Below, in pieces: positions 33,455 to 44,984 of a stretch of DNA of 64,000 nt. The stretch is taken from positions 47,451,001-47,515,000 of the forward strand of contig JBAIAC010000007.1 in NCBI GenBank assembly GCA_037349315.1, in the 5' to 3' direction. The notes under the pieces are model-generated. The model saw nothing but the letters and a program-made list of their open reading frames with translations, ran no database searches and was not told the DNA's origin. Both the position numbers and the translations under genes were made by a program. The DNA comes from Chelydra serpentina (Eukaryota; Chordata; Testudines; Chelydridae). Numbering within the stretch: position 1 is the first letter of the stretch; every line of letters begins with the position of its first letter.

Positions 33455-33900
33455 TGCAGTGGTTGAAACACTAGCCTAGCCTCAAGGAAGCATTGGTTCA
33501 ATTCTTGTTTTCCCTGCCTCCAGACATCTTGTGTGACCCTGGGCAAGCTACTTAGGGCTAGATTCACAACAAGTTCTCAGATGTGCAACATCCATCTTTT
33601 AGGTATTCTGCTACTTAATGGAATTCACAACTCTGAGTTATGCACCCAGGCTCCTTATACAATGCATGGGGAGAGGTAAGCACCTACAAAAAGGGTATCA
33701 CAGAAGCCAGCAAGCTGAGTGGGAGACGCCTAACCTAGCCAATAGGAAATGCCAAAGACACGGGTAGCCTGAGCCCTATCCCATAAAAGGAGTTAGGTGC
33801 CTAACTCGGGGATGGAGGGAGACATCTATCTACACTTGGGATTCACAGCTGTGAACTCTCTCCTGGAGTTAGGTGCCTAAGCCACATCAGCCTTTTCTCA
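33455..33900 (+). mobile_element. tRNA-derived repeat with TTAGGTGCCTAA body
   Basis: The head has a tRNA-like A box region (GCAGTGGTTGAAACACTAG) and B box (GGTTCAATTC at about 33492), followed by the MIR-like TGTGTGACCCTGGGCAAGCT. The body repeats GTTAGGTGCCTAA (33792, 33869) and GATTCACA (33553, 33622, 33841). A related body occurs on the opposite strand at 37380-37700. It is a dispersed repeat of unsettled class, flowing into the inverted repeat that follows. Confidence 0.5.
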
Positions 33901-33940
33901 ATAGGCTAGGGGTTAAAATAGTCCCCTAGGATGTCAGCAA

Positions 33941-33993
33941 CCTGGGTTCAAATTCTTCCTTTGCATGATGCAGAAGAAGAATTTGAACCCAGG
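33941..33993. repeat. Hairpin of two head-to-head tRNA-like B boxes
   Basis: CCTGGGTTCAAATTCTTC (33941-33958) is exactly reverse-complemented at 33976-33993, with a 17-base loop. Each arm contains GGGTTCAAATTC, a Pol III B-box-like sequence, so two tRNA-derived modules face each other. Confidence 0.8.
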
Positions 33994-34343
33994 TCTCTCA
34001 TGTTCTAGAAGGATGACCTAATCCACTAAGCTATAGAATACTCAGAGGGAGGGATGGTTTTTCAGTCTCTCTGGTTGGAGCTGTTCCGCTTTATATAAAT
34101 AATTAACTATTCATTGGAGCAAGTTGGAAGCTGGGTCTCCCCCAGGACAGCATGCTAACCACGAGGCTGTAGAGTCATCCTCACTCTTTTGCTGCCTAAT
34201 GAATATTTAACTTTCGTATAAAGTGAAACAGCTTCAACAGGAGAGATTGAAAGAGCCATCCACCCATATACTCTAGAATACCCTATAGTCCTGTGGTTAG
34301 GTCATGCTCATGGGACAGCTGGGTTCAAATTCCTCAGGCAGAG
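33968..34343. repeat. Large inverted repeat of tRNA-like modules
   Basis: Left arm 33968-34122 and right arm 34189-34343 are diverged reverse complements of about 155 bases each, around a 66-base spacer. Matching blocks include GAATTTGAACCCAG / CTGGGTTCAAATTC, GATGACCTAATCCACTA / TCCTGTGGTTAGGTCAT, AGCTGTTCCGCTTTATA / TATAAAGTGAAACAGCT and AACTATTCATT / AATGAATATTT. The spacer carries a further minus-oriented tRNA-like piece (GCTAACCACGAGGCTG). Noncoding and too old to infer a transposition mechanism. Confidence 0.7.
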
Positions 34344-36180
34344 AAAGCTATCTGTTCCAAAAGAAAAAATTTCCATAAAAGTACTATGTCTCTCAAATCT
34401 ATACTCTAATTTCAATTAAGTCTTTTGGAGAAGTAACTTCTCGTCAAGCTAAATAATGCCTATCCAGCTATGGATGCCATATCAAGAAATAATGATACCT
34501 AATAATATCCTTTCATTCTGTGCCCAGACCAATAGTTACCTGTTTGACAAAATAAAACCAAATTGACATTTCCCAATGAAAGAATAATTACAATTAACCC
34601 GCCCCTAAATCTCAGAAAACCATTAAGAAAGTGAAATTTGGTGTAACGTTTGAAATAATGGGCCAGAATGCCAGCTGGAATAAATTGGCATAGCTCCATG
34701 ACCTATGCCCATTTGACTCAAAATGTTTTAAATTTCTCATGGATACCCTGACTTATAAACTACTAATTTTGAGAAAAGAAACAGGTGACTTACAGATTGC
34801 TTATTTGTGTCACAAAACATTCCCTATTTATGCAGGTTCTCTACTCCATTTGCTGAAGTATTTGCACACTAAATACAACATGAAATTAGAGCAGATGTGA
34901 TCATAGTCTTTTTTTAAGACATGTCTTCTCAGATGTCCAGAGCTTCTAGAATTAGAAAAGAAAGCAACCAAGAAAAATTACAATTTATAAACGTGCCCTC
35001 TGTTTCAAAAACACAATCAAAACCAAATTTCCAGCAAAATTAGACAAATAACCAGCAGGAAGTTCTAATAAACAAACCGCTGCAAGCAATGTTGTTGTTC
35101 TCTGTTTTTTATTAATCAAAATCTGCATGCATCCGGGGGAAAACTATTTCAAAGCACTAAAATAAGGACTGAGATAACCATAACAGTCACATTGACACCA
35201 GAAGTAAAAACTGTTAATGTGACTTCTAATGTAGAAATGAGCTTAATCATAGTATAGATGTTTTGTCATCAGCCTGCTGTCAAGATAAACAATCTGTCTG
35301 TATTGTATGTACATGACAAATGTCAGTCAATCCAAGGCAGAATCCATTGAAGTACTGCAATTGTTAGCTATGAAATTTACATGTTTGAAATAATATTCGG
35401 TAAAACAGCAAATGAAAATGATCTTCAATAGTTCCTGACACACTGATTATTTTTTCTATCTGATATTCTTGACTAGTCTTTTACTGGGTGACTATTGAAG
35501 AATTTCAACATTTAAAAGTAATTATCTGGTTAGATAACTTATCAGAAAAAGGTACACTTTTAAGGCAAACCAGTCAGGCTACTAGCTATTTAATATTGCC
35601 CTTCTCTGTTAGCTATGAGGGCACAATCCAGATACCATTGAAATCAATGGGAGCTGGAAAAGGCCCCAGCATGTGTTTTGTGCATGCAGTTTTTTATACT
35701 AATGTAAAAAAGAATGGGCATGTGTCTTTGAACACATGCGAATGAAACAACTGCTGCTTCAGAAGGGGCTATAGAGATACTTTCAAAGGCACAAATGGGA
35801 GTTAGGCAGCTAACATTTGTGCATTTGAAAATGTCCATGGCTAGGTCTAACAAGACTATTATTGCCAAACTATATGTATAGTTCCCCTTATACTGAACTG
35901 CTTTTGATACAAAAGCCCCTCTGCTTTTCCATTATTAATACTTGCTAAACACTCGTGATGTGCCTCATACTATACAAGACGAAAAATAAAAATAATCTCT
36001 ATCCCAAGGAATTTAGCATGGTACAACACACAGTAGAAAATGGGAGAAGAAAGAGAAAAGCTGCAGGGCAGTTTATTCTGGTAATAATGAGGTTTACTGA
36101 GTATTAAGCATCCTACAGAAACATTGGTGTGGTTCTTCTTTTGTTTCTTCCTCCCTGTTTGTCTTGGATCCATTGCTGAA
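34344..36180. other. Noncoding AT-rich DNA
   Basis: No gene is seen. 35935-36040 (ACTTGCTAAACACTCG, CAAGACGAAAAATAAAAATA, TCTCTATCCCAAGGAATTTA) resembles a very old L2/MIR tail on the minus strand, too weak to list separately. Confidence 0.45.
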
Positions 36181-36183
36181 CTT

Positions 36184-36790
36184 TGTAGCAAGGCGGCTTG
36201 CCCCTTTGAGAGCTACAGGGCTGGGAGCAGACAATCGTAGTTACTAGGTAGGCACACCTGATAAGAGAACAAGTGATTCCCCATAAGAGCAGCAGACCCT
36301 GGGGAGAAAGAGACAGAGAGTATGAGTGATGGTGGCAGGGGATATTCAGGGATAGAGACAACTGGAGTGAGAGACTTCAGTCGAGGTCTGCTGAGGCAGG
36401 ATATGGCTGCTGGTAGTGAGTGTACTCCAGTAGGAAACCCTGAGGTATCAGGTGGGAATAAAGAAACACTGTAGAGCATGTGAGCAAGCACCAGCAAGGA
36501 ATCCTGAGTTTTCAGAAAAAGGGCTCCAGGCAGAGAAATCTTGAGAAACCCCTGGTGGGAAAGACTGGGAAACCAGAGAGCTTTATGTGGGGATGCTCTT
36601 GTTATTTTAATAAATCCAGCCCTAAAGAGGAATGTGACTAAGTGGAGAAGAGTTATTTGGTAGCTTGATTTAAGGGGCCTGAGTTGAAGAACAGGGAAAT
36701 TGAGGCAGCGTGCCTACAGAGTGAACTCCCAGGCCACAAATGGGGTAACTTGGGAGGCAGCTGGTCTGCTCACCAACCTCAAGTGCTCTC
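36184..36790 (+). mobile_element. Probable LTR fragment
   Basis: The left edge TGTAGCAAGGCGGCTTGCCC resembles the start of a turtle LTR family. Purine-rich sequence with repeated GGGAAAC/GAGAAAC phrases leads to AATAAA at 36609-36614. After that come GTGACTAAGTGGAG and GGCCTGAGTTGAAG, a plausible R-U5 region. No clear right end or target duplication, and no coding region. The (GT)n run at about 36800-36818 lies just beyond it. Confidence 0.4.
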
Positions 36791-36799
36791 TGCAGAGGA

Positions 36800-36818
36800 G
36801 TGTGTGTGTGTGTGTGTA
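36800..36818 (+). repeat. (GT)n microsatellite
   Basis: A perfect GT run of about nine units directly after GCAGAGGA. Confidence 0.9.
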
Positions 36819-36819
36819 A

Positions 36820-37375
36820 AAAGAAATCTGTACTTTCCATATCATCACTCTACCACCCTGGAAAATGCCAATGGGATCTATAGATGAAACATTTGACTAG
36901 CTCCAAAGACCCAAGAAAATAGCAGACACGTTTAATCTGCTTTTATAAGACTTCCAAAGGGAAAAAAAATCTTTGTCAGTAAATCCATGGGATGCAAATT
37001 AGGATAACTGCATGTGCAAGGCCTCACATTTTTTGAAAACAAACAATTGATTTCTTTAATCTTCTCATGAAGATGTTGATCATTAATGTGTTCTGACATA
37101 CCATCTGCGTTTGTGGATAAAACCATCAAGCAATTCCAGTCAGATTTGACAGCAGTAATATTGCTAGACATTTAGATTATAGACATATTGGAAAATCTTA
37201 CTGTAAGTATGGCAGAAAAGACTGTGCTGGAAAAATAACATTTAAATGGTTGCATGCCAGTATTGACATTTGAACATATAAATGAAACTTTATGAAGGGA
37301 CTGAATTTGCTGAAAACTACAAGTCAGTTGAACTCCAACAATGGCAGATTAGCTCCATGCAGTAAGAGAGTTCAT
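36820..37375. other. Noncoding DNA, nothing recognised
   Basis: AT-rich DNA without a gene or nameable repeat. Confidence 0.5.
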
Positions 37376-37379
37376 GGCT

Positions 37380-37870
37380 CCTGAAATTCTGAACCAGGTT
37401 GCTGCCTAACCCTGTACGCACCCAAACTCACTCAGTACCTAAGTTTTTGCAGTAAAAGTTCCCTAGCTGCCTAGGTTCCTGCCTCTGGGCATGGACATTG
37501 CTGCCTCCCTCTACCAGCTGGGGCACCCCTCTCCTACCTAAGCCCCAGGGTTATTCATAAGCCAGTGAAGATAGGCATTCGGCTGCCTAAGTCACCTGCA
37601 GAGGCCCGATCTGGTAGACACTCAACGGCTGCCTACCAGATGGGCCCCTCAGGCAAGTTCACACAAAACAACTGGGGGGGAGTTCCCTTATAACCTTTAG
37701 CTGAGGGTACTCAACTAAGATGTGGGAGACCCCCTCCAGACCTTCCCCAATCCCCACAATTTTAATCCACCTCCCTGCTTCCTGCTGAGTGGGAAAAGGG
37801 ATTTGAACAGTGAGATACCAACACTCAGATATGTGCTGTAACCACCAGGCTATACAGTCTTTCTATCTTT
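37380..37870 (-). mobile_element. tRNA-derived composite repeat, minus orientation
   Basis: CTGCCTAACCCTG, GCTGCCTAAGTCACC and GCTGCCTAGGTTCC echo, in reverse, the TTAGGTGCCTAA body at 33560-33900. At 37797-37855, GGGATTTGAACAGTGAGATA and GCTGTAACCACCAGGCT are the reversed tRNA-like head. So this is a second, inverted and decayed copy of the same composite family. Confidence 0.5.
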
Positions 37871-37929
37871 GTCAATGGCCACATCAGACTAGTCTAGTGC
37901 CCAATTCACTTAAACTGTCAATGTGTGCA

Positions 37930-38105
37930 ATGTTGTTGTAGCCATATTAGTCCCAGGATATTAGAAAGAGAAAGAGAAAATGGGTACGGTAATGTATTTT
38001 ACTGGACCAATTTAAATTGGTGAAGAAAATCTCTGTGTAAGCTCAAAAGCTTCTCTCTCTCACCAACAGAAGTTGGTTCACCCACCTTATCTCTTTAAAC
38101 TTTCC
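37930..38105. repeat. Hairpin repeat, second copy
   Basis: GTCCCAGGATATTAGAAAG, ATGTATTTTACTGGACCAA and CTCACCAACAGAAGTTGGTT belong to the same family as 3945-4103. The arms here are TTACTGGACCAATTTAAATTGGTGA and the CTCACCAACAGAAG block, more diverged than in the first copy. Confidence 0.55.
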
Positions 38106-38990
38106 AGATCACTAACACTTCCATTTCTTGAATATCTATTTACAGTGCTGTAGTGGTACTATTAGTTGGCTACTTTTCTAATAGTATTGCTTATGCTAAT
38201 ACAGGACAGCCCTGTATTATTATTATATCCCTCACTCCTGCGTGCTACATGGCTTCTTGTTCTAACAAAAGCAGCTTGACTGATTGGATGAGCACAAGAG
38301 TCATTCATATTCTCTCTTCTTCAGCCAGCCCATAAGTAGAATTCCATCTTCAAAAGCTTTGGCTGTATAATAGGGAACTTCAAATCCACTACTGACTGCT
38401 CAGGTGAGTTTGAAACCTCTCAAAAGTATCTACAGTCTTTCTAAAAAAAAACCCTTTTCCTTTATTATTATTTTCTTTCTTTTCAATTTATACTACAGCT
38501 ATAAAAAATGGTTCTCATCTCAGACTCTGGATGCCCTTAACAACCTCTTTAAAAACATACCCTTAATAAATAAGGCTAAGTCATCAGCTGGGAAATCAGT
38601 ATAGCTCCTCTGACATCTGGGGAGCTACGCCAACTTACAACAGCTGAGGATCTGGCTCATAGTCTAACATATCACCCAGATCACAATATTAGCAACTTTT
38701 TCATTCCCATTATGGGGTTAGCTATCATTGCTAAACAGGCATCTACTGTTTTCAGGTTTCTTTATCTAATGCTAAGTCTTTTAGATGATTCCCTAAAGGT
38801 GTATTAGAGAAATATGAAATCAAAGCTGTTTGAATTCTATAAAGAATTCATTCAGACCATGACCCATGGCGACAAGGCTCAATGAGCTCTAGCTATAGTT
38901 TAAGCACATTTCTCTTAAATTTTGGGGGGGAAATTTCATGGGATTTAGGAAACATAGCATGCATGTCATATTTTTAAAGGTATTTTTTTA
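38106..38990. other. Noncoding DNA, nothing recognised
   Basis: No gene is seen. 38595-38660 (ATAGCTCCTCTGACATCTGG, CCAACTTACAACAGCTGAGG) has the style of short turtle palindromic elements. Confidence 0.45.
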
Positions 38991-39669
38991 ACTTCTGTGA
39001 TGGAATACACTCCTATATTCGCACCCTACACACTATTGTAATAATCATTGTACCAAGTATGCCTTGTAAGGTATCATTTGAAAACTCACAATTTGCTGCT
39101 AAAATATGCGTGGCAACACTGTATGTGAAGTTATAAAATTCCCTTGTATGATGTTATTAACACATGTTACAAACCCGATAGCTCTGCCCAGGCAGAAGTC
39201 AGGTCTGTCCTAAAGGAAGGAATGTGAGCTTGCCTTAATTTCCATTTAAGCAGTAAACTAAGCCATCAAGCAGGGAGGAAAAACAAAGGAAGTTCAAACA
39301 GGTGGGGAAAAAACCAGCAGGAAACATCATTCCACATAGACTCTATCTCCTGGGTCTCTGCTGGAAATGTTTTTCAAGAGGAGGACTGAAACTATAAAAT
39401 GGAGGGGCAAACATCCCAAGGGCACCCTTCTCTCTCCCTCCTACCCACTTCATTCTCCTTACCTGAGGAAACAGCCATTGGACTTTGGGGAAGCGGTCCT
39501 AACCTGAAGAGTTTGGTCAGTAACCTTGCTGGAAGCTTGTGGTGAGATACTGTTTTGCAACTCAGACAGTTTCTTAAGTAGATACTAGTGAGTATTTTAC
39601 CTGTATTTTTCTTGTAATCATTTCTGACTTTTATGCCTTAAAATTTGCATCTTTGTAGTTAATAAACTT

Positions 39670-40853
39670 TGTGACGGTGTACCCCATAAGGCTTTATGGG
39701 GAGATGCTTATAAATGTGTATATATGATATAACTGGAATGTGTTTTATGCTACATGTGCCATGTAACATATCTCTGTAAAAGTTATGATCTACTGAATCT
39801 ATTCCTCCTGCTTGTATGCATGTATCATTTTTGTAGTTGAAGTTATGAATATTAGTTGTATTTCTTGAGAAAGGAATGTGCAGGTTAAGTGTTTCTTGAT
39901 TGGGCACTTAACAGACAATAGAACTTGCAGACACCAATCCACATCTGAGCTTTGCCAGGAATGTGGCTTGGCTGGTAAGGAACTGAGCTTTGCATGGACA
40001 TATGACTTGCCCATGTGACCCCAAAACTCCATTTTGTAACTGGATGCTACACAGGGAGAGGAAGGGGTGTCCACCCAGAGGAGAAAGTTTATTTAACCCC
40101 CTGGGAGACACCTCCATTTTGTCTTCAGCTGGCTAAATAGAGCCTCTCCACCCCCCAATGACATACCTGAAAGAAACTGGAACAAAGGACAATAACTATA
40201 GGGGGTGTGAGTGATTGCTGGATCCAGGCTAGGAGGACTATAGCTTGTAAAAGGAAGTTTACTGGAACTGGTGAGGTTTGTATGTGTATTCAGTGTGATT
40301 AGACAGACTTGCGTGTTTTAGTTTATTTTACATGGTAATTCATTTTGTTCTGTCTGTTACCACTTGGAACCACTTAAATCCTACTTTCTGTACTTATTAA
40401 AATAACTTTTTACTTATTAACCTGGAGTACGCGTTAGTACCTGGAGGGGGGCAAACAGCTGTGCATATCTCTCTATCTGTGATATAGAGGGTGAACAGTT
40501 TGAGTTTACCCTGTATAAAGCTTATACAGGGTAAAACTGTATTATACTCAAGCTGTATAATAAAGCTTATACAGGGTAAAACTGATTTATTCAGGGTTTG
40601 AACCCCATTGGGAGTTGGGCATCTGGGTGTCGAAGGCAAGAACACTTCCTAAGCTGCTTCCAGGCAAGCCTACAGCTGTTAGAGGACGTGGTTCAGACCT
40701 GGGTCTGGGTTTGCAGCAGGCTAGCGGGTCTGGCTCAAACCAGACAGGATTCTGGAGTCCCAAGCAGGAAAAGGCAGGAAAGCAGGGGCAGGAATAGTCT
40801 TGGCATAAGAGGTGGCAGCCCCAAGGGGGTTTCTGTGATACCAACCCATCACA
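39670..40853 (+). mobile_element. Solo LTR (inner), 1184 bp
   Basis: Starts TGTGACGGTGTACCCCA and ends ACCAACCCATCACA. It is flanked by a perfect 5-bp duplication AACTT (39665-39669 and 40854-40858). Removing it rejoins the outer LTR at AATAAACTTG. It contains a 24-base direct repeat TAAAGCTTATACAGGGTAAA(ACTG) at 40516-40539 and 40561-40584. Plus orientation is suggested by TTATAAATGTGTATATATG near the start and AATAAA at 40559-40564. Noncoding. I recognise it as a common turtle LTR family from memory. Confidence 0.8.
40516..40584 (+). repeat. 45-bp-period direct repeat inside the inner LTR
   Basis: The 24-base word starting TAAAGCTTATACAGGGTAAA occurs at 40516-40539 and again at 40561-40584. 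It includes an imperfect palindrome (TTTACCCTGTATAAAGCTTA/TACAGGGTAAA). It is probably a local duplication specific to this copy or subfamily. Confidence 0.8.
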
Positions 40854-41269
40854 AACTTGTTTTACTGTTTTATCTAATCTCGTGTTTTATTTAATCCAAG
40901 TTGAAGTGTCTGCATAACTATTTAAGGTAATAATATGGCCTATTATCCCCTTAAAGAAATAATGGACTAAATACATTTGTACTATCCAGGAGAGGGTTGG
41001 GTAGTACAGAATGTACATTTCTGGGGAGGTGTTAGGGTCACCCTGCAGTATAACCAAGGCAAGTGAGAGCAAGGGTGTAGCTGGCAGGCTGCAGTTACAC
41101 ATAGACACTCAGGGTGTGGCTTGCATGCTGGAAGGTTGTTTGTGAACAGCCCATGTGGGAGGTACTACAGCAAGGCATTGTAAGAAACCCAAGGTTGTTT
41201 GGCAGGGGTGACGCAGTTTCCCCCCCCCCCCCCACTAGTTTGGATTGTATCCCTGTATGTTGCAACCTC

Positions 41270-41645
41270 CTCATTGGCTGATATTGTCTTCTCCTAAATA
41301 ATCTCTCTTGTTTATTGTTTGGTGCAATGTGTAATGAGCTCTTAACAGTGATATATTAGCAGATTAAATAATGACATATAATGTTGAAGTATTCAATATT
41401 GATGTCATGGCACTGATAACTTTCCTCTTGCACTGAATTCAACATTCCCATTTTAGGACCTAATCCTATGAACTGTACTGGCCATAGTACTTACTACGAC
41501 AAATAGTTCCTCTGTAAATTCTATACCGAGTAGTGTTTGTAGTATCAAACTCTTAATTTGTTCTTCTAAAAGGCAAGTATATTTTTATTGTATCCTTTAC
41601 TTTTAAGCAAGGGCAAATAAGATTAATTTAGGACCCAGTTCTCCC
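41270..41645. other. Noncoding DNA, nothing recognised
   Basis: AT-rich sequence between the LTR and the old CR1. No gene is seen. Confidence 0.5.
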
Positions 41646-41649
41646 ACCC

Positions 41650-43500
41650 TTATTCATACTGAATGGTATGTAGGAATTGCCTTACTGGAACACACTGACA
41701 GTCTATCTAGTTCAGCATCCTGTCTTTGTCAGTGGCCAGCACCAGGTGCCTCAGAAGAAGGTGCAAGTACCCCACAGAAGTTGGATATGGGATAATCTGC
41801 CCCCATGAAGGTCTCATCCTAACTCCTAATACTTTAAATCTGGCATAAGCTTTGAAGCATGAGGTTTTGGTAGCCCTGCCAAAGCTCTTTGCCTTAGCTG
41901 TTATAATTCTCCTTATCCTTCTTATCCATATAAACATTCAGTCTGTCTTTAAATTTCAGAGTAGATCTATGCTTGTCGTGGTGTTTAGAATGCAGACACT
42001 GCCTGGCTGGCTAGAAGACATATAAATAGCAGTGTAGACAGCGAGGCACTGTTTAGGCAAGTAGACAAACCCTAGGGTATATACTCTACATGGCTCTCTA
42101 CATGGCTAAGCAGTACCTCCCACATCTATACTGATATTTGTAGCAATATAGTGTCTGTCTTCCTCTTGCCTGCCAGAGTCTTTCACTTCCATTCGTAGCT
42201 ACATGCCACAGTGAGTGTGGATGCAGTCTGGCGTCCACTGCAGCATGTAGTTAAACGTACCCTACATATTGCCACAAGTATAGACAAGGCCTTACTAAGT
42301 TTTTGGCCTCAATGACATCTCAAGGAACTGAATTCCACAGTCTAATTTTGTGTTGAGTGAAAAAAACATTTCCTTTATCACTTTTATTTAAGTTTTATTG
42401 AATGTCCACTAGTTTTGTGAAGTAGAAACAGTATCTCCACTATGCTATTCATTATAGTAGGTAACTTGATTGTATCCATTCTTAATCTTCTCCTTTCCAA
42501 GTTAAACAATCCCAATCTTTTCCGTCTCCCTTCATAAGAGTTTTCCAATGTCTCAAATTATTATTGTTGCCTTTCTCTGAACGCCCTTTAATTCTGCAAT
42601 ATCCTTTTAGAGATGGGTACTTCACATAGTATTCGAGTTGAGGTAATACCATGAAGTTGTATTATGGCATTCTAATATTTTCATACTATTCTTCACCTCA
42701 TTCCTTACACATCGTAACATCATATTTGCTTTATCAGACTGCAGGTACACTTTGAACAGAAGTCTCTATTGAATTGCCCAGTGATTCCAAGGTCCTTTTC
42801 CTGATATAGTTAATTTAGAAACCTATAATGTATAGGAATATTTACATTTTTTAATTGAATTTCATCTGCCATCAGGTAGTCCATTCACTTAGCTTGGTTA
42901 AATGCCTCTTAAGTTCTTCACAGTCTTCCTTGGACTTTAGTAACCCAAGTGACTTTTTCATTTGAAAATGTTGCTGCCTCACTGCTCATCCACCTTTCCA
43001 CATCACAAAATAATATATTAAACAACATGGGATCTACCATGGAACTTTGAGGCATCCTGTTGTTAATCTTTTTTCATTATTAAAATTGGCCATTTATTCC
43101 TACTCTTTGTTTCCTATCTCTTAGCCAGTTCTTGATCATGATAATATTTTGTCTTTCATGCCATCACTATTTAGTATCTTTAGTAGTCTCTTGTAAAGGA
43201 CCTTGTCTTTTGAACGTCTAAATAAATTATTTCAACTGATTCTCCTTTATTCATTACTTTATGGATATTCAATATTCAAAAAAGTCTATTAGATTAATAA
43301 GACATGTTTTGCATTAACAGAAATCATGCTGGTTAAACCCCAGTTATATCCTCTATTTTTAATTATAATTTCAACCAATTTACCAGGTATAGAATTGAGG
43401 TTTATTGCTCTGTTATTCCCTGGATCACCCTTAGAGTCTTTTAAAATATAGATACAACATTTGCTACCCTCTCATCTTTTGATATAGTAGCTGGTTGTAA
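41650..43500 (-). mobile_element. Old CR1-group LINE relic, with a MITE inside
   Basis: The plus strand reads the reverse of a CR1-type LINE from its 3' end: GGAATTGCCTTACTGGAAC, CAGTGGCCAGCACCAGGTGC, GGATAATCTGCCCCCATGAA, then TTTTGGCCTCAATGACATCT, TCCACAGTCTAATTTTGTG, CATCTGCCATCAGGTAGTCC, CTTAGCCAGTTCTTGATCAT and CATGCTGGTTAAACCCCAGT near 43326. These follow the ORF2-to-3'UTR order of turtle CR1/L3-like families known to me. Every reading frame is broken, so it is much older than 27128-29305. The segment of about 41957-42294 is a later insertion. Confidence 0.65.
41957..42294. mobile_element. MITE inserted in the old CR1
   Basis: The left terminus (GTAGATCTATGCTTGTCG) and right terminus (CACAAGTATAGACAAGGCC) are imperfect inverted repeats. 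The insert separates two CR1 blocks that are otherwise continuous. TAGACAAGGCC-type ends are common among turtle DNA transposons. The exact edges, duplication and superfamily are not resolved. Confidence 0.5.
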
Positions 43501-43905
43501 TAAATACCTAACTCAGAGCCTTAGTCATACTGGTGAATAGTCACTTAAAATGAATAATCTCATTAACTTTAGTTACTCATGTGAGTAGTCACATTACTCA
43601 CCAAGGTAACTAGGGGTGCACAGTCTGGCCCTGTTTGAGTATTTCCATTTTGGCAGATTTTGATCAGCATACATTGAGTAATACCTTACTCTGTGAACAT
43701 ACTCTCTGGTATCAATGGAACTGCTATAGCATAACATACTACTCAGTGTAAGAGGATCAGAATCTGGCGCTTTGAAATAAATGGGACCACTCACCGAGTA
43801 AAATACTTCTCAACCTGAGTAAGGGTAGCAGAATTAGGCCCTTAGATTGTATCTCCATGTTAATCTTATACAGTGACTACTGTGCAATTTAAATTAATGT
43901 TTCAT
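43501..43905. other. Noncoding DNA, possible decayed MITE
   Basis: No gene is seen. The repeated, partly inverted words ACTCATGTGAGTAGTCAC and TACTCACCAAGG suggest a remnant of a palindromic element. Confidence 0.4.
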
Positions 43906-44619
43906 TAATGTTTTGGGGTGTCTGACCCCAAAGTGAATAAAAAATAGTAAATAAAAATGTCATGCCAAACCTGTGCCTCTTGATATACTTAAGTAGTCTC
44001 AATGAGACAAGGTTAATCTTTCCACACTGGTTTTTATCACCTACCTGTTGTGGGTTTTGTGTAGCAAAAAAAAAAAAGTCATTCACAAGGAATTGGGGCC
44101 AACTAGGTGCAAAATTAATTATTCCAGTATCAGATTATTTTTATTTTGAGGCAGCAATTATGATACAATTATATGAATCTTTCAGCATTGTTTTTAATCT
44201 AGTTTCAGTGTTGTTGTTTTTAAATGCACCAATAGAGTCTTAGGGGGTCTGCAAGACCCCACATAACAATTGCCTCAAGTATCCTCACAAGTGTTCAGCA
44301 AATTGAGTTTCTTTGAAGATAACACTGTCAAATTGATTTACTGTGAAGCCTACATTTGCTAGGAAGAGTTTCTGGGAAGCCACAATTGTCAGATACATTT
44401 TCTGGCAAACCCACGCACTTGACAGATACTGTTGCTGGGGCAAAAATCAGTTTCACTATTGCATGGCGCACACACATTGCATACCTAATGCATATATTGT
44501 TTGGCTTTTGTTGAATCACATGTGGCATAAAAAATCTTTGATGCTGCTCAGGTGCAGGAAAGGAACATTGTTGCCTTGTCTCAGACTTCTAGGGAAGAAA
44601 TGTCTAGTGTGCTGAGTAC

Positions 44620-44765
44620 CGATCGAGTGCCTAAGAAACAGGGAAGATGTTACATCTGTTCCAGAGACCAAGATAGAAAAACATCAAAAATGTGCTAAGT
44701 GTAAAACTTTGCATGTTCAGAACATGCACGTATTGCTCCATTTGTTCAAAGTAGTAGACCATTTA
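44620..44765 (+). pseudogene. piggyBac-like transposase C-terminal cysteine-rich fragment
   Basis: One frame reads VPKKQGRCYICSRDQDRKTSKMC and is then shifted by one base into CAKCKTLHVQN. Together these give C-x2-C ... RKT ... C-x2-C spacing, typical of the short zinc-binding domain that ends many piggyBac transposases (RCxxC ... RKTxxxCxxC). That domain helps bind transposon ends. The catalytic aspartates are not recognisable upstream. An unrelated zinc-binding protein fragment is possible, but the repetitive context favours a transposon. Confidence 0.5.
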
Positions 44766-44984
44766 CTTTTACTTTGCTGTGTCTGTGCCTTTTAGCTTGT
44801 TGCTGTAGCTATCAGTTTTCATTGTCTAAGTATGGGATCAGCTAGACAGGGCACATGTATAGTGTGTAGCTTTTTAAAAAATGCGTTTGGCCATGGGGTC
44901 AGTTAGACCCCAACATGAGTACTGTGTAGTGTGTTTGAACCTAGGAAAGTTTTTTTTTTTTTAATTGTTCATCGTTTTATAGTT

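Larger units (their letters stand above)
38996..41264 (+). mobile_element. Solo LTR (outer), interrupted by a second LTR
   Basis: Starts TGTGATGGAATACAC and ends CCCTGTATGTTGCA, flanked by ACTTC (38991-38995) and ACCTC (41265-41269), a 5-bp duplication with one mismatch. A TATAAAA box near 39391 and AATAAA at 39661-39666 are spaced as promoter and polyadenylation signal, giving plus orientation. The 3' part (40854-41264) resumes after the inner LTR and contains AGGAGAGGGTTGGGTAG and GGGTCACCCTGCAG, similar to 12395-12475. A C14 run at 41220-41233 lies near the end. No internal genes, so it is the product of LTR-LTR recombination. Confidence 0.7.

Noticed and set aside
33968..34343. A CRISPR-like or structural RNA array
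   Set aside because: The repeats are few, diverged and inverted rather than regularly spaced direct repeats, and the genome is vertebrate.
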